Assembly (NCBI GenBank): GCA_947460045.1
Contig: CANHGC010000089.1
Location: 1 to 6,653 of the forward strand
DNA from: Bacteroidota bacterium
GTDB lineage: Bacteria; Bacteroidota; Bacteroidia; NS11-12g; UBA955
Direction of reading: 5' to 3'
Length of the DNA stretch: 6,653 nucleotides
Shown here: positions 1 to 6,016 of the stretch, piece by piece
Layout of the letters: every line of letters starts with the position of its first letter
Numbering within the stretch: position 1 is the stretch's first letter
Notes under the pieces: generated by a model
Seen by the model: the letters and a program-made list of their open reading frames with translations, nothing else
Databases searched by the model: none
Told to the model about the DNA's origin: nothing
Translations under genes and position numbers: made by a program

Positions 1-354
1 ATGGCGGTAAGTGTTTTCGTGATTGCATTCTTATACACCCGCAACAAATACGTTGTGAAAGGGGCTGTTCCAGAGGCAGATGCGGATCAACAGGGCATGG
101 GCAAGGTGCTTTCCAATAAGTTTTATGTGGATGAGGCTTATGATGTGGCTTTTGTGGCTCCTTTGGAAGGTGCTTCAGATACACTCACTCATTACGTGGA
201 TGAGAAAGCGATCAAATCGGCTGTTGACGGAGTAGGAAAGGGCGGATTTGGTTTGAGTAAAATGCTCTCTAAAATCCAAAACGGAAACATTGAGTATTAT
301 TTGGTTTATATGGTGATAGGAATCGCTTTGTTGTTGGCTTTTAATTTGTTTTAA
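1..354 (+). CDS. nuoL: NADH-quinone oxidoreductase subunit L, C-terminal part (5' end outside window)
   Basis: This is the last 117 residues of NuoL, the most distal antiporter-like subunit of complex I in the inner membrane. The ATG at base 1 is only an internal in-frame codon: full NuoL proteins are around 600 residues, so most of the gene lies upstream. What is visible is the end of one membrane segment (about residues 1-13), then a stretch with NKFYVDEAYDVAF and a 'P-L' turn (about 39-57) that matches the start of NuoL's long lateral helix, which runs along the membrane arm. A Gly/Lys-rich linker follows, then a final hydrophobic helix (about 98-117) introduced by an 'NGNIEYY' sequence, as in the last helix of other NuoL proteins. 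The stop is 2 bases before nuoM, so the two are co-transcribed. The nuoM-nuoN context makes the assignment firm even though the catalytic channel is not visible. Confidence 0.9.
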   Translation: MAVSVFVIAFLYTRNKYVVKGAVPEADADQQGMGKVLSNKFYVDEAYDVAFVAPLEGASDTLTHYVDEKAIKSAVDGVGKGGFGLSKMLSKIQNGNIEYYLVYMVIGIALLLAFNLF

Positions 355-356
355 TC

Positions 357-1796
357 ATGGAAGTAATCATTATCCCGATCATCGCGTCATTGGTTGTTAT
401 AGCCATGGGAAAACGCATTCCAATGTGGCTTTCGGCACTTTTTTCCTTGCTGCCAATCCTTTTAGTGGGAAAATATTTCCAACAAATGGGCGTAGAAGGT
501 GGTTGGAAAACCATTTTTGATCAGCCTTGGATTTCAGACAATATACGATTTACTGTTGGTTTCGATGGCCTGACTGGCATCTTATTGATGCTCACCAATG
601 TGCTTGTGCCCGTGATCATTTTGGGTGGCATTCGCAATGATGAAAATCGCGTAAAGATCACTGCGCTCACGTTGTTTATGCAAGGTGCGTTGAATGGTGT
701 ATTCATGGCCCAAGACGGCTTGATGTTCTACATTTTCTGGGAATTGGCGTTGATACCCATCTATTTCATTACACTCACAATGAGTGGGGTAGATGCCTTT
801 AAAATTACCCTGAGATTTTTTCTTTACACCTTCATCGGCTCATTGGCGATGTTGGCGAGCTTGATTTATTTGTTCTTGCACACCGCCAATTATTCATTCG
901 CTTTTGAATCGCTGCGTGCAGTGGAATTGTCGCACACCGAATCTTTGTTTGTGGGTGGCGGTATTTTGTTGGCGTTCTTGGTGAAGATCCCCGTATTGCC
1001 CTTTCATTCTTGGCAGGCGGATACCTACACAAACACACCTGCCGCGGGTACCATGCTTTTGAGTGGTATCATGCTGAAAATGGGTTTGTATGGATTGTTG
1101 CGCTGGTTTTTGCCTTTGGCGCCGGAGAGCATCGAATTCTATCAACCGTGGGTGATTGGTTTATCGGTGGCTGGCGTACTGTATGGAGCGCTGATTGCCA
1201 TTCGCCAGAAAGACATGAAACGTTTGGTGGCATTTTCATCACTGTCGCACGTGGCTTTGATTGCTGCGGGTATATTCACCCTGACCGATGCGGGCTTGGA
1301 AGGCAGTGTTTTACAAATGTTTGTTCACGGTATCAATGCAGTAGGTTTGTTTTTGGTGATTGAAATCATCGAAAGAAGCACAGGGACAAGAATTTTGGGT
1401 GAGTTGGGTGGATTGGCAAAGAACAATCGTTTGTTTATGGTATTCTTCATGCTCATAGCTTTGGGTACCGTGGCTGTGCCATTTACCAACGGTTTCCCCG
1501 GTGAGTTGTTGTTGCTGAAATCAGTGTATACATACAACCACAATTTGGCATTGATGGCCGGTTTAACCATCATTTTTTGCGCTGTGTATATTTTCAGAAT
1601 GGTTCAGTTTAGTATGTTTGGAGAAGGAACTGGTACTGTGGCTGCGCTCAAATGGAACGAAATATTGGCGTTTGGAATTTTAATAGTAGGAGTCATTGGC
1701 ATAGGATTTATGCCGCAATTGATAATAGATATCGTGCACAACAGTATTGTACAAATAGGACAGTGGGTTTCTGAAGCAAGGGGGGTGATGTCATGA
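357..1796 (+). CDS. nuoM: NADH-quinone oxidoreductase subunit M (antiporter-like proton channel)
   Basis: NuoM is one of three antiporter-like membrane subunits of complex I; it couples quinone reduction by NADH to proton export across the inner membrane. The 479-residue product is close to the usual length (about 500) and is hydrophobic throughout, consistent with about 14 membrane helices. Channel residues known from the family are in place: Glu129 in 'FWELALIPIYF' (equivalent to E. coli Glu144), Lys210 in 'FLVKIPVLPFHSW' (Lys234), Lys241 in 'GIMLKMGLYGLLR' (Lys265) and Glu383 in 'FPGELLLL' (Glu407). His298 in 'FSSLSHVAL' and His324 in 'MFVHGINAVG' lie in the central hydrophilic axis. The ATG at 357 sits 2 bases after the nuoL stop and leads directly into the first hydrophobic helix, so no other start is needed. 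The stop overlaps the nuoN start by 4 bases. I see no truncation or frameshift. Confidence 0.97.
   Translation: MEVIIIPIIASLVVIAMGKRIPMWLSALFSLLPILLVGKYFQQMGVEGGWKTIFDQPWISDNIRFTVGFDGLTGILLMLTNVLVPVIILGGIRNDENRVKITALTLFMQGALNGVFMAQDGLMFYIFWELALIPIYFITLTMSGVDAFKITLRFFLYTFIGSLAMLASLIYLFLHTANYSFAFESLRAVELSHTESLFVGGGILLAFLVKIPVLPFHSWQADTYTNTPAAGTMLLSGIMLKMGLYGLLRWFLPLAPESIEFYQPWVIGLSVAGVLYGALIAIRQKDMKRLVAFSSLSHVALIAAGIFTLTDAGLEGSVLQMFVHGINAVGLFLVIEIIERSTGTRILGELGGLAKNNRLFMVFFMLIALGTVAVPFTNGFPGELLLLKSVYTYNHNLALMAGLTIIFCAVYIFRMVQFSMFGEGTGTVAALKWNEILAFGILIVGVIGIGFMPQLIIDIVHNSIVQIGQWVSEARGVMS
1778..1789 (+). promoter_or_regulatory. Extended Shine-Dalgarno-like site for nuoN
   Basis: The end of nuoM carries AAGGGGGGTGAT, nearly the full complement of the 16S rRNA 3' end (AAGGAGGTGATC). 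The G-run ends 7 bases before the nuoN ATG at 1793. The other genes here have at best short AGG or GGAG matches, so this site stands out and supports 1793 as the nuoN start. Bacteroidota generally rely little on Shine-Dalgarno pairing, so its functional weight is uncertain. It also encodes the NuoM C-terminal residues Arg-Gly-Val-Met. Confidence 0.5.
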
Positions 1797-3178
1797 TTGC
1801 CTTGTTCGTAACCTTTTTTAGCGCAGTGATTTTGTTGTTCGCAGGGTTGAACAAGAAAGAGTCTGTATTTTCATTGTTTGCCGTAGTTTCATTGTTCGTT
1901 TCTGCTGCATTGTCTTTTGCCTGCGCAAACCAATGGCTATCGTTTGGCATGTTAGAATCTTGGGTGCCCGCAAATATGATGAGCTTTGGAAAAGAACAAC
2001 ATCTTTTCGCGGCTTTGCTTGCATTCATCACAGGTTTTGTGATCTTGATGTTCAGGGAAAATGAGAATTTGGGTACCGACCAACTTGGACTGATGATGTT
2101 TAGTTTGTGTGGGGCCTACATGATGGTTTCATACGAACATTTGGTGATGTTGTTTTTGGGGATCGAAGTGCTTTCGATTCCATTGTTTGTGCTTGCCGGT
2201 GCCAACAAACAAAACTTGGCTTCCAACGAAGCTTCGTTGAAATATTTTTTGATGGGTGCGTTCTCAACTGGGATTTTCCTTTTGGGTACCGCGTTTATTT
2301 ATGGTGGTACAGGTTCTTTGGAACTTGAAATGATGGGTATTAAGCCCAGTTTTATGCATGCGATGAAAGGAATGCCAATTCCAGTGCTGATCAATGCTGG
2401 GATCATCCTCATGAGCGTTGGACTGTTGTTTAAAGTGGCTGCAGCGCCATTCCATTTTTGGGCACCCGACGTGTATGAAGGCAGCCCCAATCGCACAACG
2501 GTTTTCATGGCTACCATCGTGAAAGTGGCGGCGTTTGTTGCGTTCTATCGGTTGTTGAATACTTTTGGTGGCATCAAAGATTCTTGGGCCTCTTGGTTGA
2601 CCGTTTTGGGTGGAATGACCATTTTGTGGGGTAATTTGGCTGCGTTGGGACAAAAAAGCGTGAAGCGTACTTTGGCGTTCAGTAGTATTGCACACGCCGG
2701 TTATTTGGTGATGTTCTTGCTCATCGCCGATGGCACCAATACTTGGATTTTGTGGTTTTATGGTTTTTCATATGCCATCGCCAGTGTTCTCGTGTTTTCT
2801 ATCGCGAATCAAGCCTATCAACAAACTGGAGATTTCAGTTTCGATGCCTTCAATGGCATAGCCAAAAAATGTCCAATTGTGGCCGTAGCCCTTGTGATTG
2901 GTGTACTTTCTATGGCGGGAATTCCCATCAGCGCTGGTTTCAACGCGAAGTTTTATCTGTTCTCATTCGCATGGCAGCACACGCCATGGTTGGTGGGGAT
3001 CGGTTTGTTGGGTTCTGCCATCAGCGTGGGATACTACTTCAAGTTTTTCAAACACGCGTTCTTGAAAGAGTCAAACAATGAAATGCAATTCGTGGATCGC
3101 GGATTGTTGATCTCTTTGGCGTTGATCATTGTTGCTTTGGGTGCGATGCCCTGGGCCATCTTGAACTTGGTATTCTAA
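1793..3178 (+). CDS. nuoN: NADH-quinone oxidoreductase subunit N (antiporter-like proton channel)
   Basis: NuoN is the antiporter-like subunit nearest the quinone-binding part of the complex I membrane arm. The 461-residue product is polytopic and has the family's channel residues: Glu125 in 'FLGIEVLSIPLF' (E. coli Glu133), Lys150 in 'ASLKYF', Lys214 in 'LLFKVAAAPFHFWAPDVYEG' (Lys217), Lys244 in 'TIVKVAAF' (Lys247) and Lys386 in 'AGFNAKFYLF' (Lys395). The last channel carries Lys where NuoM has Glu, which is the normal difference between the two paralogs. 'GQKSVKRTLAFSSIAHAGY' (residues 286-304) is also characteristic. Its ATG overlaps the nuoM stop as ATGA, so translation is probably coupled to nuoM. 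It is the last gene of this operon in the window: a hairpin follows within about 10 bases and the next gene is on the opposite strand. Confidence 0.97.
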   Translation: MIALFVTFFSAVILLFAGLNKKESVFSLFAVVSLFVSAALSFACANQWLSFGMLESWVPANMMSFGKEQHLFAALLAFITGFVILMFRENENLGTDQLGLMMFSLCGAYMMVSYEHLVMLFLGIEVLSIPLFVLAGANKQNLASNEASLKYFLMGAFSTGIFLLGTAFIYGGTGSLELEMMGIKPSFMHAMKGMPIPVLINAGIILMSVGLLFKVAAAPFHFWAPDVYEGSPNRTTVFMATIVKVAAFVAFYRLLNTFGGIKDSWASWLTVLGGMTILWGNLAALGQKSVKRTLAFSSIAHAGYLVMFLLIADGTNTWILWFYGFSYAIASVLVFSIANQAYQQTGDFSFDAFNGIAKKCPIVAVALVIGVLSMAGIPISAGFNAKFYLFSFAWQHTPWLVGIGLLGSAISVGYYFKFFKHAFLKESNNEMQFVDRGLLISLALIIVALGAMPWAILNLVF

Positions 3179-3187
3179 TTCCCTTTC

Positions 3188-3213
3188 GGGGTTCAATCAT
3201 TGATTGAAATCCC
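3188..3213 (+). terminator. Hairpin after nuoN, possible transcript end (no T-tract)
   Basis: An inverted repeat begins 10 bases after the nuoN stop. Bases 3192-3198 (TTCAATC) pair with 3202-3208 (GATTGAA) around an ATT loop. With one bulged A at 3209 the stem extends through GGGG (3188-3191) against TCCC (3210-3213), giving about 11 pairs including one G-U. Its position suits the end of the nuo operon. No run of T follows on either strand, so it is not a textbook intrinsic terminator and may instead protect the mRNA 3' end. A smaller competing hairpin (CCC 3181-3183 with GGG 3188-3190) uses the same G-run. Confidence 0.4.
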
Positions 3214-3275
3214 TGGGCCGTGATGAAATCAAAGCTGACTGCTGAAATTACTGGGTTTAGTTGAAGTCTGTTGGT

Positions 3276-3326
3276 TGAGGAAAATCCAAGACCCTATAAT
3301 CCTCATCAATTTTATTGAATTTTCCT
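3276..3326. repeat. Weak nested inverted repeats in the convergent nuoN / exported-protein gap
   Basis: The gap between nuoN and the convergent minus-strand gene contains two alternative pairings: TGAGGA (3276-3281) with TCCTCA (3300-3305), and AGGAAAAT (3278-3285) with ATTTTCCT (3319-3326). A small TCAAT/ATTGA hairpin (3306-3310 with 3314-3318) lies inside the second. They could help end the minus-strand transcript, whose stop is at 3350. The stems are short with long loops, and chance is a reasonable explanation. Nothing else, including any credible small gene, is visible in 3214-3349. Confidence 0.2.
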
Positions 3327-3349
3327 TGTAACTGCGAAAGGACCTCGGG

Positions 3350-3937
3350 TTAAAACTGAATCCCAAATTTGAAGACAAACGCGCCAAATGGCATGTTTCT
3401 GCTGTAAGTACCGTTGGTTGAAAACCCAATGGATGTCCAAGTGCTCATTTCAGCACCATAGCAATAGCCAACCATCACTACCGGTGAAGATATCCAATCT
3501 CTGTTGCCCGTTTCAACATTGAGAACGTTGATTTTTCGGTATTCGGCTTGAAAAAATATCTGGTTTATCATCAACCTAGAAAATCCGAAAACACCTGCGG
3601 TTCCAGATAAATTGTTCAATCCCACATGCACACCGCCACCCAGCAACAAACGATCGTTGAAATTGGCCGCTACCTGAGGATCGAATAGCAAATACAACAA
3701 ATTCTGGTTGCCGTTGGTCATGAATTCCACCCCTTTGTACAACTCTATGTTGTCTGTAATACTCGGTCTGGTCTCGTAATCATCAATGAATGTGTCTGTA
3801 TTGGCGTTTCGATTCTTCTTGCTTTGTGCTTGGCTATTAGGACTTTCTGTTCGTCCATCAATGCCATCGTATTGGGCATAAGCGCTGCCACTCACAAAGA
3901 GGAGGATAAAAACTGTAAAACCTTTGATGTTTATCAT
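3350..3937 (-). CDS. Exported beta-rich protein of unknown function, probably outer-membrane
   Basis: I do not recognise a named family. The 195-residue product begins with a clear Sec signal peptide: a short 'NIK' n-region, a hydrophobic core (about residues 7-16) and an AYA cleavage site before Gln22. There is no lipobox cysteine, so it is not a lipoprotein. A polar Asn/Ser/Lys/Asp-rich linker follows (about 23-62), then a domain of alternating hydrophobic and polar stretches (about 97-107, 112-122, 124-137, 150-160, 165-174, 182-195) that look like amphipathic beta strands. The protein ends 'FVFKFGIQF', with the C-terminal Phe typical of outer-membrane beta-barrels recognised by BamA. A longer reading starts at 3961 and adds 8 residues. 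I prefer 3937 because it gives a normal signal peptide and because the upstream ATG would lie inside the candidate promoter. It is transcribed away from serC and towards nuoN. Export is well supported; the barrel fold is inferred. Confidence 0.75.
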   Translation of the reverse strand: MINIKGFTVFILLFVSGSAYAQYDGIDGRTESPNSQAQSKKNRNANTDTFIDDYETRPSITDNIELYKGVEFMTNGNQNLLYLLFDPQVAANFNDRLLLGGGVHVGLNNLSGTAGVFGFSRLMINQIFFQAEYRKINVLNVETGNRDWISSPVVMVGYCYGAEMSTWTSIGFSTNGTYSRNMPFGAFVFKFGIQF

Positions 3938-3958
3938 GGCGAAGTGCTTGTTTACCCG

Positions 3959-3966
3959 CAATTATA
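3959..3966 (-). promoter_or_regulatory. Candidate -7 element for the minus-strand exported protein
   Basis: Read on the minus strand, 3966 to 3959 is TATAATTG, one mismatch from TAnnTTTG and placed to give a start near 3953, about 16 bases before the ATG at 3937. The nearest TTG upstream (complement of 3991-3993) is 24 bases away, longer than the usual spacing, so the site is weaker than the one facing serC. Confidence 0.3.
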
Positions 3967-3978
3967 CGCGTAAAATTG
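3959..3978. repeat. 20-bp near-perfect palindrome between the divergent genes
   Basis: The left arm CAATTATACG (3959-3968) and right arm CGTAAAATTG (3969-3978) are reverse complements except at one symmetric position pair (A3964 and A3973), so 18 of 20 bases obey dyad symmetry about the central CG. Symmetry stops abruptly at both ends. The arms coincide with the two candidate -7 elements facing opposite ways. It may be a dimeric regulator's operator, a symmetric bidirectional promoter core, or both. Confidence 0.6.
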
Positions 3979-3995
3979 TAACTGTTTAGGCAACC

Positions 3996-5066
3996 ATGTC
4001 AAAGATTCATAATTTCTCTGCCGGTCCATCCATTTTGGCGGAGAGTGCTTTCGAAAAGAGCATTCAGGACATCAAAAATTTCGCCGGTACCGGCTTGAGT
4101 ATTTTGGAAGTTTCCCACCGCGGAAAAGAGTTTGAAAAAGTAATGGCTGATACGGTAACGCTCGTGAGAGAGTTGCTGAATGTGCCCGAAAATTATGATG
4201 TCTTGTTTCTACAAGGCGGCGCAAGCACTCAGTTTTTTCAAATCCCCATGAATTTCCTCAAAACCAAAGCCACCTATACCCAAACAGGTACATGGGCAAG
4301 CCGCGCAATCATTGAGGCACAAGGTTTTGGACATACCGAAGTGTTGGGCTCTAGTAAATCTGCCAATTTCTCTTTCGTTCCCAAAGATTATACAGTACCC
4401 GCCGATGCAGACTATTTTCACTGCACCAGCAACAATACCATCTTTGGTACCCAGATGAAATCTTATCCAAACTGTGGTGATGTGCCATTGATTTGTGATA
4501 TGAGTTCAGATATCTTCTCCAAGCCTGTGGATGTTTCTAAGTTCGCCATGATTTATGCGGGTGCTCAGAAAAATATGGGTCCTGCCGGTGTAACCTTGGT
4601 GATCATCAGAAAAGATATGTATCAAAAAGTGGCGGATCGACATATCCCCACCATGATGAAATATAGCATACATGCCGAAAACGACAGTATGTATAACACC
4701 CCTCCAGTGTTTCCAATTTTGGTTTCAAAATACAATTTGGAATGGATGAAAGCAGTGGGTGGTGTTGAAGCAATGGCTGTGAGAAATACCGCCAAAGCAG
4801 ATTTGTTGTATAACGCCATCGACAATAGCCCATATTTTAAGGGTACATCGGCCATCGAAGACCGCTCTCAAATGAATGTGTGCTTTGTTTTTGAAGAGGA
4901 ACATTTGCATTTGGAAGAAGCATTCAACTTGGCGTGTAAAGAAGCCAATTTGTCTGGCTTGAAAGGACACCGCTCGGTGGGTGGATATCGCGCTTCCCTC
5001 TACAATGCATTGCCCATTGAGAGTGTGCAGGCTTTGGTAAATGTAATGGAGAATTTTGCGTCATGA
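3996..5066 (+). CDS. serC: Phosphoserine aminotransferase
   Basis: SerC is a cytoplasmic, PLP-dependent class V aminotransferase that converts 3-phosphohydroxypyruvate plus glutamate to O-phosphoserine plus 2-oxoglutarate, the second step of serine synthesis. The 356-residue length is normal. The N-terminal 'NFSAGPSIL' and 'SHRGKEF' (His41-Arg42) match the substrate-binding start of the family. Cofactor contacts are visible: the 'GGASTQF' phosphate-binding loop (74-80), Trp100, Thr148, Asp168 in 'CDMSSDIFS', Gln191, and the Schiff-base lysine Lys192 in 'YAGAQKNMGPAG' (E. coli Lys198). 'NDSMYNTPP' (229-237) and 'GHRSVGGYRASLYNA' with His325-Arg326 supply further active-site and substrate contacts. 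SerC can also act in pyridoxal phosphate synthesis on the erythronate branch; the serA neighbour favours the serine role here. It is first in its operon, 58 bases from the divergent exported-protein gene, and its stop overlaps the serA start by 4 bases. Confidence 0.97.
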   Translation: MSKIHNFSAGPSILAESAFEKSIQDIKNFAGTGLSILEVSHRGKEFEKVMADTVTLVRELLNVPENYDVLFLQGGASTQFFQIPMNFLKTKATYTQTGTWASRAIIEAQGFGHTEVLGSSKSANFSFVPKDYTVPADADYFHCTSNNTIFGTQMKSYPNCGDVPLICDMSSDIFSKPVDVSKFAMIYAGAQKNMGPAGVTLVIIRKDMYQKVADRHIPTMMKYSIHAENDSMYNTPPVFPILVSKYNLEWMKAVGGVEAMAVRNTAKADLLYNAIDNSPYFKGTSAIEDRSQMNVCFVFEEEHLHLEEAFNLACKEANLSGLKGHRSVGGYRASLYNALPIESVQALVNVMENFAS

Positions 5067-6010
5067 GAGTATTGGCCAATGACGGCATCGACGCCGCAGG
5101 AAAGCTGATTCTCGAATCAGCAGGTTTTACGGTAATTACCGATAAAATTGCACAATCCGATTTGTCAACGCAAATTGGTGATTTTGATGTTTTGATAGTA
5201 AGAAGTGCCACGAAAGTGAACGCGGAAATCATCAACGCGTCCAATCTAAAGTTGATCGCAAGGGCGGGTGTTGGTTTGGATAACATCGACATGAAAGCTG
5301 CCGGCGAGAAAAATATCCCAGTGGTGAATACGCCCAACGCGAGTTCACGCTCCGTAGCCGAACTGGTATTTGCTCATTTGTTCTCATTGTCGAGATTCCT
5401 CCATAAAGCCAATCGTGAAATGCCCCAAAATGGCATCGATGGGTTTAAAGAAATGAAGAAAATCTACTCTGAAGGTTTTGAACTGATGGGTAAGAAGATC
5501 GGTATCATTGGGTTTGGAAGAATCGGTCAGGAAGTGGCAAAAATGGCGATTGGATTGGGGATGGAAGTGTTGGTGTATGATTACAAGCAAAGAGAATTCG
5601 ACCTCGTAATCGCCCTGAACAAAGCCTATCAGTCAAACAATTTCCAGGTAACAATCAAAGGACAAACATTGGAAACAGTATTGTCTCAATCCGATTGCAT
5701 CACCGTTCATACTCCCGGAAGCGCAGAAGTCATTGGCGCTAATGAAATCAGTCAAATGAAACAAGGTGCGGTGTTGATCAATTGTGCCAGAGGGGGTGTT
5801 GTAAACGAACAGGCATTGGCTGCGGCTTTGGAAAGTGGACAAATATCTTGCGCGGGTGTGGATGTGTTCGAAAACGAACCGCCTACCAACGACCTCATGT
5901 TGTCGCAATCCAATTGCAGTTTATCGCCTCACATCGGTGCGAGTACCAAAGAAGCCCAAGAGAGAGTAGGGATTGAATTGGCGGAAAAGATTTCAGGGTT
6001 TTTTAAATAA
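5063..6010 (+). CDS. serA: D-3-phosphoglycerate dehydrogenase, short form without ACT domain
   Basis: This cytoplasmic D-2-hydroxyacid dehydrogenase oxidises 3-phosphoglycerate to 3-phosphohydroxypyruvate with NAD+, the first committed step of serine synthesis; its product is SerC's substrate. At 315 residues it has only the substrate-binding and Rossmann domains. Visible motifs: 'VRSATKV' (Arg47-Ser48, substrate phosphate contact), 'ARAGVGLDNID' (66-76), the dinucleotide loop 'GIIGFGRIG' (147-155, G-x-G-x-x-G), Asp173 at the end of the next strand favouring NAD over NADP, and the catalytic set Arg243 ('CARGGVVNE'), Glu272 ('FENEPP') and His290 ('SPHIGAST'). There is no C-terminal ACT domain, so the serine feedback seen in E. 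coli SerA is not expected by that route. A segment at about 174-203 is longer than in many homologs. The family includes glyoxylate and erythronate-4-phosphate dehydrogenases, but the ATGA overlap with serC and the lack of a PdxB-type C-terminal domain support SerA. Confidence 0.92.
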   Translation: MRVLANDGIDAAGKLILESAGFTVITDKIAQSDLSTQIGDFDVLIVRSATKVNAEIINASNLKLIARAGVGLDNIDMKAAGEKNIPVVNTPNASSRSVAELVFAHLFSLSRFLHKANREMPQNGIDGFKEMKKIYSEGFELMGKKIGIIGFGRIGQEVAKMAIGLGMEVLVYDYKQREFDLVIALNKAYQSNNFQVTIKGQTLETVLSQSDCITVHTPGSAEVIGANEISQMKQGAVLINCARGGVVNEQALAAALESGQISCAGVDVFENEPPTNDLMLSQSNCSLSPHIGASTKEAQERVGIELAEKISGFFK

Positions 6011-6016
6011 ATTTTT

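Larger units (their letters stand above)
3948..3978 (+). promoter_or_regulatory. Candidate Bacteroidota-type promoter for serC-serA-DUF1015
   Basis: TTG at 3948-3950 is followed after 20 bases by TAAAATTG at 3971-3978. This fits the TTG-N(17-23)-TAnnTTTG pattern described for Bacteroidota housekeeping promoters with one mismatch in the -7 element. Transcription would start around 3983-3986, leaving a leader of about 10-13 bases before the serC ATG at 3996. Only a weak AGG (3988-3990) lies in that leader. There is no room for a riboswitch or leader-peptide attenuator on this transcript. Confidence 0.5.

Noticed and set aside
1010..1363. A 117-codon open frame inside nuoM on the same strand
   Set aside because: It lies wholly within the well-supported nuoM frame, is rich in Cys, Trp and His as out-of-frame reads often are, and resembles no family I know.
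2264..2695. A 143-codon minus-strand open frame opposite nuoN
   Set aside because: It is antisense to a fully conserved stretch of nuoN, with a low-complexity His/Gln/Thr-rich composition typical of shadow frames.
3149..3219. CCCTGGGCC repeated at 3149-3157 and 3211-3219
   Set aside because: Nine bases is too short, and the flanks do not match well enough, to support a duplication at the nuoN end.
3223..3264. A 13-codon ATG frame in the nuoN / exported-protein gap
   Set aside because: It is very short, has no ribosome-binding context and no notable composition.
3938..3961. A longer start (ATG at 3961) for the exported protein
   Set aside because: It would put eight polar residues before the signal peptide and place the start codon inside the candidate promoter element, probably upstream of the transcript start.
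4083..4094. A 12-bp perfect palindrome GCCGGTACCGGC in serC, and several other GGTACC sites in the window
   Set aside because: It encodes Ala-Gly-Thr-Gly with common codons. GGTACC mostly arises from frequent Gly-Thr codon pairs, so no regulatory role is needed.
4924..5337. A 137-codon minus-strand open frame across the serC/serA junction
   Set aside because: It is antisense to both conserved genes, including the overlap, and has no recognisable motif or start context.
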